Shown here piece after piece: positions 8,385 through 17,068 of a stretch of 37,522 nucleotides of DNA. The notes under the pieces are model-generated. The model was not told the DNA's origin. It made no database searches and saw only the letters and a list, made by a program, of their open reading frames with translations. The position numbers were made by a program, and so were the translations under genes. Origin of the DNA: an uncultured Chloroflexales bacterium (GTDB lineage Bacteria; Chloroflexota; Chloroflexia; Chloroflexales; Chloroflexaceae); the NCBI GenBank assembly GCA_937902315.1, contig CALGUG010000022.1, positions 1 through 37,522 on the forward strand, read 5' to 3'. The stretch's first letter is position 1, and each line of letters starts with the position of its first letter.

Positions 8385-8513
8385 TCAAATCCGTTGAATG
8401 GCTTACACGCTCTTAGCTCAGAAAAACGAAAAGCCGCGAAATCTCACACAACAAAAATAGTCAAGTTCCGCTCTGCCGAAGGCCTAATAGAAAGCAAGCT
8501 AGCGGATTTGGTA
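8383..8513 (-). repeat. MITE-like element, 131 bp
   Basis: The inverted ends are TATCAAATCCG at 8383 and CGGATTTGGTA at 8513. Each outer end carries TA, as expected for a TA target duplication of the IS630/Tc1-mariner type (inference). On the minus strand the body shares CCTTCGGCAGAGCGGAAC and CGTTTTTCTGAGCTAAGAGC with the copy at 31183. No ORF lies inside. Confidence 0.75.
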
Positions 8514-8583
8514 TAATCTACCACATTTGCTACCATCTACACGCTTGTAAGAGCCGCTCTCGGCTCGTGAGCGAAAAGCTAGA

Positions 8584-8625
8584 AAAGGCTGGAAGATCGC
8601 TGCACACAACGATCTTCCAGCCTTT
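8584..8625 (-). terminator. Rho-independent terminator
   Basis: A perfect 16-bp stem (8584-8599 with 8610-8625) has a 10-nt loop. On the minus strand it is followed by TTTTCTAGC. It lies about 40 bp past the stop of the minus-strand VOC gene, which it should terminate; it could also stop plus-strand readthrough. Confidence 0.88.
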
Positions 8626-8663
8626 CTCTATGGTACTGCAGCAATCTAGCTCAGCAAAGCTGT

Positions 8664-9590
8664 TTAGGGCTGAAGCGAGGGCATCCGATCGGTCAGCACC
8701 ACTTTAATTTGGGCAGGATCATAAACCACGATCCCTTGCTCACTTGTTTCGGTCGGCAGGCCTGCCGCCTGAACCTGTTCGACTACTTGATCGAGCTGCT
8801 GGCGCGAGGGTAGCACGATGGTAAAGTATTGAATGCCCAGTGCATCGGCGGGCGCGGGCGGTAGATTATGGCCCTTCCAGGTGTTAAAGGCGATCACATG
8901 CGGCTGCAGGGCATCGATACCCACCTCGCCCATGCGGAAATTGGGGAAGATTGGGCCTTCTTCAAAGCCCAAGACCGATGCATAGAACTCAAGCGAACGT
9001 TCGAGGCTCGAAACATAGAGGTGCATATGGCCGACTTGGGTGCCTTCCGGCAAAGGTAGATCGATCGAATCATTATCGTTCAGTTCGCTAAAGAGCGCAT
9101 CGAGGTCGAGCGGGTCACGCCCCGTGCCGATCCGTCCATTGGCATAGCGCACCCGTAGATCGCCGTCGACAATCTCATAGACAGCATCGTCGAGCGAGCG
9201 CACATACAGCTCGATCGTATTGCCCTCTAGATCGTCAAGATAGGTCGTTTTAGAGATGCCATGGTCGGTTGGTGCATTGGGGTAGCGTAGCGCGAAGAGC
9301 CGAGCTACAGCGCGCGCCAGCTCTTTGCGATTGGGGTAGAGCAATGCAAAATGATACATACCCGAGCTGCGCTGGTAGCGCTTGGCCTGAGGCAGCTCGC
9401 TTAGGCGCAAAAGCACCTCGGAAGCGCTGCCAAGCGCGGCCTCTCCGTCCTGTTTCCAGTGAACATGGAAGCCGAGCACACGGGTATAGAATAAAATCTG
9501 TTTTTCAAGGTCGGCTACTGTAAGATGAACATAGCCCAACCGAACATCTGATGGCATCCGAAAGCTGTTCGCTCTTGCTTCGGCACTCAT
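8664..9590 (-). CDS. Two-domain VOC protein, catechol-2,3-dioxygenase-like
   Basis: The 308-residue protein contains two vicinal-oxygen-chelate modules in tandem, like CatE-type extradiol dioxygenases. The first module (about 18-135) starts with LGYVHLTVADLEKQILFYTR and ends with DDLEGNTIELYVR. The second (about 186-300) starts with QVGHMHLYVSSLERSLEFYA. Candidate metal ligands are the His in VHLTV or MHLYV and the Glu in NTIELY. Such enzymes cleave aromatic rings or act on related substrates; the substrate is not evident. AGGAGA upstream supports the start. It is flanked by a terminator and appears monocistronic. Confidence 0.88.
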   Translation of the reverse strand: MSAEARANSFRMPSDVRLGYVHLTVADLEKQILFYTRVLGFHVHWKQDGEAALGSASEVLLRLSELPQAKRYQRSSGMYHFALLYPNRKELARAVARLFALRYPNAPTDHGISKTTYLDDLEGNTIELYVRSLDDAVYEIVDGDLRVRYANGRIGTGRDPLDLDALFSELNDNDSIDLPLPEGTQVGHMHLYVSSLERSLEFYASVLGFEEGPIFPNFRMGEVGIDALQPHVIAFNTWKGHNLPPAPADALGIQYFTIVLPSRQQLDQVVEQVQAAGLPTETSEQGIVVYDPAQIKVVLTDRMPSLQP

Positions 9591-9839
9591 TCTCTTCTCC
9601 TAAGGGCTAGCAGGTAGGATATTTGGTCGAGCCGCCAGCTTCAGAGCCATTCGTACTCGCCCTGTTATCATTGTAGCACGCTTCAGAATGCCCTTTAGAA
9701 GGAGAAATTCACCTGTTTTTCCTCAAGGTCTGCCTGCTTGTTAGTTGAACAGGCCTGCTAGATAGCTGAGCAAGCCCGCTGACTGGCTATTGCGCTTAGT
9801 AATGCCGTATTTCGTCTTCGCTTTAGCGCTTTCATGCCC

Positions 9840-10085
9840 TTGCATGGCGTTTGGGGTGGTGTGCAATACGAACAGGGGTTCTTGCACGAAGCTTGGGGCG
9901 GTGTGCAATACGAACAGGGGTTCTTGCACGAAGCTTGGGGTAGCGTGCAATACGAATAGGTGTTCTTGCACAACACTCGGGGAGCCTTGCAATACGAATA
10001 GGTGTTCTTGCACGGCGCACAGGCGTTCTTGCACAACACTTAGGGAAGCTTGCAATACGAACAGGGGTTCTTACACAACGCTTTT
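9840..10085. repeat. 21-bp tandem array, locus 1 (11 units plus 15 bp)
   Basis: Eleven consecutive 21-bp units and a 15-bp partial start at 9840 and every 21 bp after. Two unit types largely alternate: A (TTGCACGAAGCTTGGGG plus four variable bases) and B (TTGCAATACGAACAGGGG plus TTC). A B unit with its neighbours can fold into a hairpin with outer stem GTGCAA/TTGCAC, inner stem GAAC/GTTC and loop AGGG. The change to GAAT in two B units keeps a T-G pair. The array runs into an E-family repeat at 10086. Overlapping ORFs in several frames are by-products of a unit length divisible by three. Confidence 0.92.
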
Positions 10086-10089
10086 AATT

Positions 10090-10225
10090 CACCACTGCGG
10101 CGCAGAGACACTGAGTCTTTTGAGAGTTTTTGCTTGTATCTACACTCCATTGTAAGTGCTTGCGCTTAAGGTATAAGGTACCGAGTCTAACTCTTGTTTT
10201 CTCAGTGTTTTAGTCTCTCTGTGGT
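10090..10225. repeat. Composite inverted-repeat element E1
   Basis: The left arm is CACCACTGCGGCGCAGAG and the right arm CTCAGTGTTTTAGTCTC then TCTGTGGT. The core is GTGCTTGCGC-containing (type 1). An extra right-arm fragment lies at 10231-10262. With the 21-bp array this accounts for most of the 836-bp gap 9591-10426, in which I see no gene. Confidence 0.75.
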
Positions 10226-10426
10226 AGATGATTAATTCAATCTCTTTATCTCTGTGGTTAAAAAATGTCCCTTCTCAAGGCTATTTGTAGCGGCCAGCTT
10301 AACGCTGACTTGGACCAAACTTAGTGCTGACAACGCGCTATGCAAAACGTGGTACTCTATATGGGCTAGGCGCCGAAGTTATTGCCGCTTAGCATTGGCT
10401 CCAGTGTGATACAAAAGGTTTCAACG

Positions 10427-11179
10427 ATGAACATCGGTATCGCCTCCTACGCTTTTCATGGCCTCTTACGCGACGGATTGATCGACCTCTTTGGTTACCT
10501 CGAAAGCTGCCGCTACCGCTACGACCTACGCACCGCCGACATTTGGAATGGCATGCTGAAAAGCCTCGACGATGACTATATCGCTCAAGTAAAGCGCGCG
10601 CTCGATGAGCGTGAGCTGACCTTGGTGAACCTTTGTGTTGATGGTCCGCACATTTGGGAAGATGATCCTGAGGTACGCGAAGCTCACTATCAGCAGGCGC
10701 TGCGCTACTTGCAGATCGCTAAAACCCTCGGGGCGCGCACTCTGCGCATCGACGCTGGTGGGCGCGATGAAGATTTCACTGATGAGCAGTTCGAGACGAT
10801 TGTGAAGCGCTTCCGCGAGTATGCGCAGTGGGCTTACGACAATGGCTTCAAGGTAGGCCCCGAGAATCACTGGGGCGCCGAGGTAAAGCCCGAGAACATG
10901 CGCCGACTCTGCGAGGCCGTCGATCATCCGGGCTTCGGTGTGCTGCTTCACTTCCGTGGCAATCCCGGCGATGAACTGATGGCGCCTTGGGCGATGCACA
11001 CCCACATCTCGTGGGAGGCGACCAACAGCCACTTGGCCGACAGCATTGCGACTCTGCTCAAGGTGAACTACCAAGGTTGCTGGTCGGTCGAGCACCACAG
11101 CGGTGAAAATGAGTATCGCGAGGTCGCGATCCAGCTAGCGCTGCTGCGCGATCGTCTGCAGCAGGCTGGCTTGTACTAA
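10427..11179 (+). CDS. Sugar phosphate isomerase/epimerase-like TIM barrel
   Basis: The 250-residue protein belongs to the xylose-isomerase-like TIM-barrel/AP-endonuclease-2 superfamily, which isomerises or epimerises sugars and related compounds with a divalent metal. Visible barrel elements are the start MNIGIASYAFHG, LVNLCVDGPHIW (about 71-82), ARTLRIDAGG (about 104-113), GPENHWG (about 145-151) with a likely metal-ligand Glu, MHTHISWE (about 189-196) and WSVEHHSGENEY (about 216-227) with the last conserved Glu. I prefer the start at 10427; an upstream in-frame start at 10382 adds residues unlike the family. Substrate unknown. Confidence 0.88.
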   Translation: MNIGIASYAFHGLLRDGLIDLFGYLESCRYRYDLRTADIWNGMLKSLDDDYIAQVKRALDERELTLVNLCVDGPHIWEDDPEVREAHYQQALRYLQIAKTLGARTLRIDAGGRDEDFTDEQFETIVKRFREYAQWAYDNGFKVGPENHWGAEVKPENMRRLCEAVDHPGFGVLLHFRGNPGDELMAPWAMHTHISWEATNSHLADSIATLLKVNYQGCWSVEHHSGENEYREVAIQLALLRDRLQQAGLY

Positions 11180-11226
11180 AGTAGCTTTGTCTTCACCGCA
11201 GAGGAACCGAGTTTTTTAGAGAACAT

Positions 11227-11370
11227 TCACCACGGAGGCAGAGAGGCACCGAGTTTTGTAGAGATTGTATTGGAAAGTGTACGAATGCGGTGAAGTTTAC
11301 ACCTAAGCCTGTAATACTTGAAGCTCCGATCCAATCTCTTTATCTCTCAGTGTCTCAGTGCCTCAGTGGT
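11227..11370. repeat. Composite inverted-repeat element E2
   Basis: The left arm starts TCACCACGGAGGCAGAGAGG and the right arm ends CAGTGCCTCAGTGGT. The core is type 2, containing GCGGTGAAGTTTACACCTAA and GAAGCTCCGAT, as in E7. A further left-arm fragment lies at about 11192-11222. The right arm is the first unit of the adjoining 42-bp array. No gene is seen in 11180-11625. Confidence 0.78.
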
Positions 11371-11584
11371 AAAACTTGTTCTAGCGCCTCAGTGTCTCGG
11401 TGCCTGGGTGGTAAAACTTGTTCTAGCGCCTCAGTGTCTCGGTGCCTCAGTGGTAAAACTTGTTCTAGCGCCTCAGTGTTTCGGTGCCTGGGTGGTAAAA
11501 CTTGTTCTAGCGCCTCAGTGTTTCGGTGCCTGGGTGGTAAAACTTGTTCTAGCGCCTCAGTGTCTCGGTGCCTCAGTGGTAAAA
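11346..11584. repeat. 42-bp tandem array, about 5.7 copies
   Basis: Units start at 11346, 11388, 11430, 11472, 11514 and 11556 (partial). Each comprises CTCAGTGTCTCGGTGCC, then TGGGTGGTAAAAC, then TTGTTCTAGCGC, with C/T and CAG/GGG variants. The first half of the unit is the right arm of E elements, so the array is an expansion of that arm. It ends 41 bp before the stop of the minus-strand gene at 11626. The 118-aa reading frame through it is not credible as a gene. Confidence 0.93.
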
Positions 11585-11625
11585 GGTATGCTTCCTCACT
11601 AAACCGCGCCCTCAGGCGGCGTTGT

Positions 11626-13542
11626 TCAGGCGTAACGCCGCGCTAGAACGATGGACAGCGCCATGATCAGCACGACGAACAGACCGTAGCCCCACGCTCC
11701 CCCTAGGCCGATCTCGGAACGGGGCAGATACCACCACCACATATCGAAGAGATGCTGGTTGCTTGGTTGATAGTACCAAGCCCAGCGCTTCACGGCATGA
11801 CTCGGCAGCGGCTCGATGCTCGTATCGAGCAGGGTGAGGTTGCTTTTATCGAAGTGGCTGGCGTTCAAGGCCATCAGCGCCACGCCCAGCTGATCGTCGC
11901 GCTCGCTGAAACCGATCTCGGCTGGGTTCCATGTAGTGCTCTGCAAGCTAAAGCTCGTTTTTCCTTCGGGCAGGAAGAAGGTGAGCAGGCGTTGCTGACC
12001 GGGCTGCATACCTGCGACCTCGCGGCCATTCCAAGCCAAGCTAAGCTCGCCCACGGGCGCATCGGGTGGACGCCGATCGTCGAGCAGCAGTTCCAGCTTG
12101 CTAGGGCTGCTGGTTCGGCAACTGAGTTGTGCCTGCGCCCCGCTGCGACGCGGTAACAATGTGCCTTCACCGCCCTCCGTCGGATAAAAGCCCTCTTGCA
12201 AGGCGCAATGATCGTCTGGATAGTTGGCGCTTGCCAAGCGCTCGTTTAATAGATTCCAGTGTGCGGCGATCGGGGAAGGGCTGCCGAACAGGAGGCTACC
12301 TTCGCGCAGGGCTGTGTCGTTGTAGTAGGTGTTGAAGTTCACCAAGATCCCCAGCAGATTGACGATGAAGCTGAGTGCTACGGGCAGGCTAAAGAGTGCC
12401 AAGGCACGGCGTTGGCTGCCTAGTGCATCCCACAGCGCCGCCAGCGGTAGTAGCCAGACCGGCAACAGAGCCAAAATGTAGCGTGGCCCCCATGCTGCAC
12501 CACCTTCCCAGGCGGTTCGGCCAGCGTGCAAGAAGGTATAGCAAATGCTCAAGAGCGCAATCGTCAGCGTCAGACTCGGCTGGCGGCGCGCAAAGCTCCA
12601 TAGGCCAAGCAGACTCAATACAACGGGTGGGGCATAGAAGATCAGGCCGCGCTCGACTTGCAGAAACATCCCCGACAAGCCCACTAGCAGCGGTGTCGTA
12701 AAGACCCAGCTTTCGCTGCTGTAACCTGTGCTCCAAGGCAGATCGCCGCGCGCCAAGTTGTAGCCTACAAAGCAGAGCAGCCCGGGCAGAAAGCCGATAC
12801 CATAGAGCACAAGCGTTGCAAGCAGCTTTTGCAGCGCCTTGGGCAAGGGCGCAATCAGGCTTTGCAAGGCTGGGTGGAGCTTTGAGAGCTCTGCAAGCTG
12901 GGCTTTGCTGACTAGAAAGAGCAAGATCCAAGGCAGAATCACTCCGGTCGCCACGCGCGTTGCCAAGAGCAGACCGCACGCCAGTCCGCAGAGCAGTGCC
13001 GCCCGCCAAGCGCCGCTGTTATGAAAGTTCCAGGCGCGCTCTAGGGCAACTAGCAGCAGCAAGGCCGTTAATGGCTCCGAGAAGAAGGTGCGGGCATAGA
13101 CCAGGGCCGGAGAGGCGAAGGCGAAGATCAGTGCGCAGGCCCACGCGGCAGAGCGGCTATAGCCCAAGCGGCGCACAAACAGCAGTACGAAACCAGCTGT
13201 GAGGGCCGTGATCGGTGCGTTGATCAGACTCACGAAGAGGTGCGAGAGCATCGAACCTGCTGGCGTCGCCCCGCCGCCGATCAATTGGCCGAGCAGATAG
13301 CCCGGAATGGCAAGCAGCGAGGGAAGAATGCCGAAATGCGAGTACCACAATCCGTTAGGGCCGCGATGGAGTGCGATCAGGGGCAGAGAATTGTCGTTTG
13401 GTAGATCGACGGCGCCGCGTGTAAGCATGGCTGCCGTCACTTCGTACATGGTTTCTTCGTCGGGCGAGTAGAGATGGCCGCTCGTTGTTAGCAAATAGAT
13501 GCAGAGGCTGAGCAGAACAATCCAAATAAAGTCGCGCTTCAT
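11626..13542 (-). CDS. GT39-like polytopic membrane glycosyltransferase
   Basis: The 638-residue protein has an N-terminal membrane anchor, about ten further hydrophobic segments, and a soluble, beta-rich region at about residues 420-590 before a last membrane segment. An acidic loop after the first helix (SPDEETMYEVTAAML, about 27-41) matches the catalytic Asp/Glu position of PMT/ArnT/GT39-type enzymes, which use lipid-linked sugars. HSHFG-like WYSHFGILPSLLAIPGYLLG follows. Substrate and acceptor are unknown. The stop codon sits inside an 8-bp stem (11616-11623 with 11634-11641) that may act as an attenuating or protective hairpin. Confidence 0.8.
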   Translation of the reverse strand: MKRDFIWIVLLSLCIYLLTTSGHLYSPDEETMYEVTAAMLTRGAVDLPNDNSLPLIALHRGPNGLWYSHFGILPSLLAIPGYLLGQLIGGGATPAGSMLSHLFVSLINAPITALTAGFVLLFVRRLGYSRSAAWACALIFAFASPALVYARTFFSEPLTALLLLVALERAWNFHNSGAWRAALLCGLACGLLLATRVATGVILPWILLFLVSKAQLAELSKLHPALQSLIAPLPKALQKLLATLVLYGIGFLPGLLCFVGYNLARGDLPWSTGYSSESWVFTTPLLVGLSGMFLQVERGLIFYAPPVVLSLLGLWSFARRQPSLTLTIALLSICYTFLHAGRTAWEGGAAWGPRYILALLPVWLLPLAALWDALGSQRRALALFSLPVALSFIVNLLGILVNFNTYYNDTALREGSLLFGSPSPIAAHWNLLNERLASANYPDDHCALQEGFYPTEGGEGTLLPRRSGAQAQLSCRTSSPSKLELLLDDRRPPDAPVGELSLAWNGREVAGMQPGQQRLLTFFLPEGKTSFSLQSTTWNPAEIGFSERDDQLGVALMALNASHFDKSNLTLLDTSIEPLPSHAVKRWAWYYQPSNQHLFDMWWWYLPRSEIGLGGAWGYGLFVVLIMALSIVLARRYA

Positions 13543-13565
13543 GCTTGATCCGTCACAAACAGCGA

Positions 13566-13603
13566 ACAGGCAGCACTCCCCTTGGTTTGGGAGCGCTGCC
13601 TGT
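13566..13603 (-). terminator. Hairpin terminator
   Basis: A stem of about 15 bp with one mismatch (13566-13580 with 13589-13603) lies between the upstream gene's start (13542) and the stop of the peptidase gene (13615). It should end the peptidase transcript on the minus strand. The T tract is imperfect. Confidence 0.65.
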
Positions 13604-13614
13604 CATCGGAGGTG

Positions 13615-16527
13615 TTAGAGCACCTTCACAAGCTGCAAAAAGTCGTTGCGTTCACGGTTGGCCGCCTCGATCGCGGACGTCGAGCCGAGTACCACCACTT
13701 GGGCCACCTCGTTGAACTTCTCGAGCAGCTCACCAAAGGTTCGGAAGTCTTCGGCTTTGGTCGCGAAGATCTGGTCGCGGGCCTGTTGCAGGCGCTCTTC
13801 ACTATCGCCCAATAGGTAGCGAACCAAGGAGGTGTAGCCCTTGGCATCGGGCAGTTGATAGGCGTCGATATCGCCGATCGCTCCGATGATACTCTTGGTC
13901 AGTTCATCGTCGTTCAGCTTCAGCTCTTTGAGGAAGCGGCTGGCGAGATCGTAGTTTTCGAGCGTGCCCAACAGGTTGGGGTCGCGGTAAGAGGTGAAGC
14001 TAAAGACACCCGAGAGCCGATCGAAGGAGCAGAAGCCGCCGTAGGCGCCGCCCTGCATACGCACCTTCTCCCACAGCCAGGTTGTGCGCAGGTAGCGCGA
14101 GATCACCGCTGCGGAAGCGTTGTACTCGTAGCCCAGATCGTAGAGGTTGGCCGCTTTACCAACGTAGTTGACCTGTGCGGGCAGGGTCAGACCTTCGTTG
14201 CCCTCGCTCAAGCCGCCGTGCCATTCGACTAGCGGACGGTTGTGGCTGGGCAGCGCATCGAGCAGAGCCTTGATCTGAGGCTGCAACTTGAGAGTTGTCG
14301 CTTGATCGAGGGTGACGTTCACCAGCGCGCGGCGGCGGTTGATCAGCAACGAGCGCACCTCTTCGAGGCGGGCCAGCACGCTCGGCCAATTGTTCTCGAC
14401 CGCTTCACTCAACTGGCGCAAGAAGAAGAGATAGCTGATACCGCCCAGCTGCTCGTCGATCCAGTCCATGGTATTGAACTTCGAGCGCATGCGCAGATTG
14501 ACGAAGCTATGCCCGCTGGGGATCAAGCCAGCTTCCAAGCCGGCCTTAGCCTTGAGCACCATCTGACGGAAGCGCTCTTGGTTGTTGAGCTTCACGCCCA
14601 ACAAGACATCGCGCATGATGTCGAAGAGCTTCTCGGCCTGATCGGCCATGGCTTTGCCGCGCAACAGGAACCAAGCGACGTGCTGTTTGCGGTCGTTGTG
14701 TAGCGAGGTCAGTCGGCTGACCCACACGCCACCGGTGTTGCGCCCAATGCGCTGTGAGAGCTTGACGAAGTCCTCTTGCTCGGTGCCCATTTCGGTGAGG
14801 GCGCGCCCGAAGAGCGGCACATAGGGCAGCAAGGCGGCCGGAACGCTGCGCAGATCGAAGCCGAGATCGAAATAGACGATGCCGTTGGTGTGCAAGTCGT
14901 GGCTGATAAAGGGTGTGCCGTCGATCTCTTGTACCTCGATCGGAATGCGCTTGTTCTGGCGGTCGAGATCGCTCAGCTTTAAGCTGGGGATGCTCGCCAA
15001 GGCTTCGGGCGAGTCGGGTCTCTCTTGCAGCTCTTTCAGATGGGCGGCGCTCGCCATCACTTCTTTGAGCTGTTCTTCGTTCATGCTGGCACGAATAGCT
15101 GCCAAGCGGGCAGCTTCGTCGGCCTCTTCGCGTGCGGCCAGCTCGGGGTCGGGGCGCAGCAAGACGCTGGTGCGATGCGTGTTTTCCAATAGGTAGCGGC
15201 GGATCAAATCTTCAAAGTAGCCTTCGAACGCCAGCTTTTTGATGACCGACAATGGCTCTTCAAAGGTCAGGCCATCGAGCGGGTTGCGGTCGTAGAGCCA
15301 GGCGTCGAGCGCGCGCAACATCACCACCAAGCCGCGCGGGGCCGAGCCAGTGTTGTTTTCGCGTAGGCTGAACTCGACCGAGTTGAGCGAAGCCTCGATC
15401 GTCTCGGTTTCGATTCCGTTATCGACCAGATCTTTCAGGGTTTTGAGGATCAGCTCGTGGACGGCGGGCGCATCTTGCTCGCGAATGCCCTTCAGCCCGA
15501 CCGAGAAGGTTAGTTGCAACAGGCCATCGTTCAAGCCGCCACCTACCACATCGTCGCCCAAGCCGGAATCGATCAGAGCCTTGCGCAGCGGAGCCGCCGG
15601 GCTGCCGAGCAAGATATCATCGAGGATGGTGAGGCCGAGATTGAGCTGGGGATCGTTCGACTCAGCCAGCAGCCAGTTCAGCGTGGTCATAAACTTCTTG
15701 CTATTGTCGCTATCGGCAGAGGCAGCATAGCTGCGTTCGACCGCACGCGGTTCGCTGAATCGGCTCTGGAGAGCGATTGACGAGTCGACTTCGATCTTGT
15801 CGAAGTCTTTCAGGTACTCGTTGACAATGCGCAGACGCTCTTCGACCGGATCATCGCCATAGAAATAGATCCGCGAGTTAGAGGGATGGTAGAAGGTCTC
15901 GTGGAAACGCTTGAACTGCTCGTAGCTCAGATCTGGAATGTGGCGTGGATGACCGCCCGATGACACGCCATAGGTTGTATCGGGGAAGAGCGACTGCTGA
16001 GCAGCCTCGTAGAGGTTGCGCTCGGGCGAGGAATAAGCGCCCTTCATCTCGTTAAAGACCACACCCTTATAGGTTAAGGGTGCGTCGAGCGACTCAAGCT
16101 CGTAGTGCCAACCCTCTTGTTGTAAGACATCGGGTGTGATGCGCGGGTAGAAGACCGCATCGAGATAGACATCGGTCAGATTGTAGAAATCTTGGAGGTT
16201 TTGGCTCGCCACCGGATAGACCGTTTTGTCTGGATAGGTCATCGCATTCAAAAAGGTCTTGAGCGAACCTTTGAGCAATTCGACAAATGGTTCCTTCAAA
16301 GGATATTTGCGCGAACCACACAGCACCGAGTGTTCAAGGATATGCGCTATACCGGTTGAATCGCTCGGCGGAGTGCGGAAGGTGATCCCAAAGACTTTAT
16401 TTTCATCGTCATTTTGGAGTGACAACAGCTCTGCGCCCGTTTTGCGATGTCGAAAGAGTTGGGCGAAGGTGTTTAACTCGGAGATGTTACGTTCCCAAAC
16501 TAGCTCAAAGCCATGCAATTCAGTCAT
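13615..16527 (-). CDS. M16C zinc metallopeptidase, PreP/Cym1-like
   Basis: The 970-residue protein is an M16C-family peptidase like the presequence protease PreP, which degrades small unfolded peptides inside a two-halved chamber. The inverted zinc motif HILEH is in GIAHILEHSVLCGSRKYP (about residues 61-78), and the third ligand region is VFNEMKGAYSSPERNLYE (about 156-173). The C-terminal half has the family's QGGAYGGFCSFDRLSGVFSF (about 830-849). Length is usual for PreP (about 970-1000). The start at 16527 has GGAG upstream. There is no signal peptide, so it is probably cytoplasmic. It ends with a hairpin at 13566. Confidence 0.95.
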   Translation of the reverse strand: MTELHGFELVWERNISELNTFAQLFRHRKTGAELLSLQNDDENKVFGITFRTPPSDSTGIAHILEHSVLCGSRKYPLKEPFVELLKGSLKTFLNAMTYPDKTVYPVASQNLQDFYNLTDVYLDAVFYPRITPDVLQQEGWHYELESLDAPLTYKGVVFNEMKGAYSSPERNLYEAAQQSLFPDTTYGVSSGGHPRHIPDLSYEQFKRFHETFYHPSNSRIYFYGDDPVEERLRIVNEYLKDFDKIEVDSSIALQSRFSEPRAVERSYAASADSDNSKKFMTTLNWLLAESNDPQLNLGLTILDDILLGSPAAPLRKALIDSGLGDDVVGGGLNDGLLQLTFSVGLKGIREQDAPAVHELILKTLKDLVDNGIETETIEASLNSVEFSLRENNTGSAPRGLVVMLRALDAWLYDRNPLDGLTFEEPLSVIKKLAFEGYFEDLIRRYLLENTHRTSVLLRPDPELAAREEADEAARLAAIRASMNEEQLKEVMASAAHLKELQERPDSPEALASIPSLKLSDLDRQNKRIPIEVQEIDGTPFISHDLHTNGIVYFDLGFDLRSVPAALLPYVPLFGRALTEMGTEQEDFVKLSQRIGRNTGGVWVSRLTSLHNDRKQHVAWFLLRGKAMADQAEKLFDIMRDVLLGVKLNNQERFRQMVLKAKAGLEAGLIPSGHSFVNLRMRSKFNTMDWIDEQLGGISYLFFLRQLSEAVENNWPSVLARLEEVRSLLINRRRALVNVTLDQATTLKLQPQIKALLDALPSHNRPLVEWHGGLSEGNEGLTLPAQVNYVGKAANLYDLGYEYNASAAVISRYLRTTWLWEKVRMQGGAYGGFCSFDRLSGVFSFTSYRDPNLLGTLENYDLASRFLKELKLNDDELTKSIIGAIGDIDAYQLPDAKGYTSLVRYLLGDSEERLQQARDQIFATKAEDFRTFGELLEKFNEVAQVVVLGSTSAIEAANRERNDFLQLVKVL

Positions 16528-16777
16528 TAGTCACTCCTTGATATACCACCACAAGCGGTTGTATAAGGATAATCTTTCGATTCTTTGCGTGAATCGTTCG
16601 TCTAGAAGGCAATCATACCATGTTTTTGCAGAAAAAAGCAGGCAGGCTGAATAGACAAGCCCGTCCGAGCTGGACGAAGGCTTATTTCAACGTATAGAGG
16701 GCAGGTGCGGGGTGATGAGCAGTGTGGAGAAGCGTAGTGCAAAGTTGTTTGCTGGGAAGCTACACCGGTTCAGACTT

Positions 16778-16990
16778 TTAGAGTTGTCGCACAGTGTTAA
16801 CCACGATGTCGACGACCGTACTGCGCAGTCGCGTGCTTAACAAAACGCGCAGATGCTCATCAAAGTCGTGCAGCAGCAGCTCTTCTTCAAGCAGATCATC
16901 AACTACATCCTGTAACTCTTCATTCTCTGCTAGCCAAGCTTGGCTGTAGTGAGCGGGTGTATAGGTTGAAGCTTGCATTATCGATCGCAT
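16778..16990 (-). CDS. Small acidic hypothetical protein
   Basis: This encodes 70 residues, with an acidic stretch in the middle (ENEELQDVVDDLLEEELLLH) and a C-terminal amphipathic helix. It has no membrane segment or known motif. A GGGAG ribosome site lies seven nt upstream of the ATG at 16990, and a strong terminator of the upstream gene separates it from its neighbours, so it may have its own promoter. No homologue is recognised. Confidence 0.55.
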   Translation of the reverse strand: MRSIMQASTYTPAHYSQAWLAENEELQDVVDDLLEEELLLHDFDEHLRVLLSTRLRSTVVDIVVNTVRQL

Positions 16991-17016
16991 CTGGCGCTCC
17001 CTTTTATAAAAAAGAT

Positions 17017-17060
17017 CCTGCTCGTCAAGATCTCTAGATTGCCTGAGCTTGACGAGCAGG
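17017..17060 (-). terminator. Rho-independent terminator
   Basis: A perfect 13-bp stem (17017-17029 with 17048-17060) is followed on the minus strand by TCTTTTTTATAAAA. It lies just past the stop at 17069 and ends the nitroreductase/hypothetical pair. Confidence 0.92.
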
Positions 17061-17068
17061 GAAGCGAA

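Noticed and set aside
9840..10085. CRISPR array
   Set aside because: Units are 21 bp with no unique spacers: the segments between B units are themselves related A units. No cas gene is present. The same holds for 32365-32610 and for the 42-bp arrays.
9741..10155. Cysteine-rich or repetitive proteins encoded by the 21-bp array
   Set aside because: Frames on both strands stay open only because the 21-bp unit is divisible by three and free of stops. No ribosome sites or non-repetitive coding parts. The same applies to the frames over 32210-32694.
11290..11646. 118-aa repetitive protein over the 42-bp array
   Set aside because: The frame is made of the repeat arm and its flank, with parallel open frames. 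A similar frame at 18413-18640 is rejected for the same reason.
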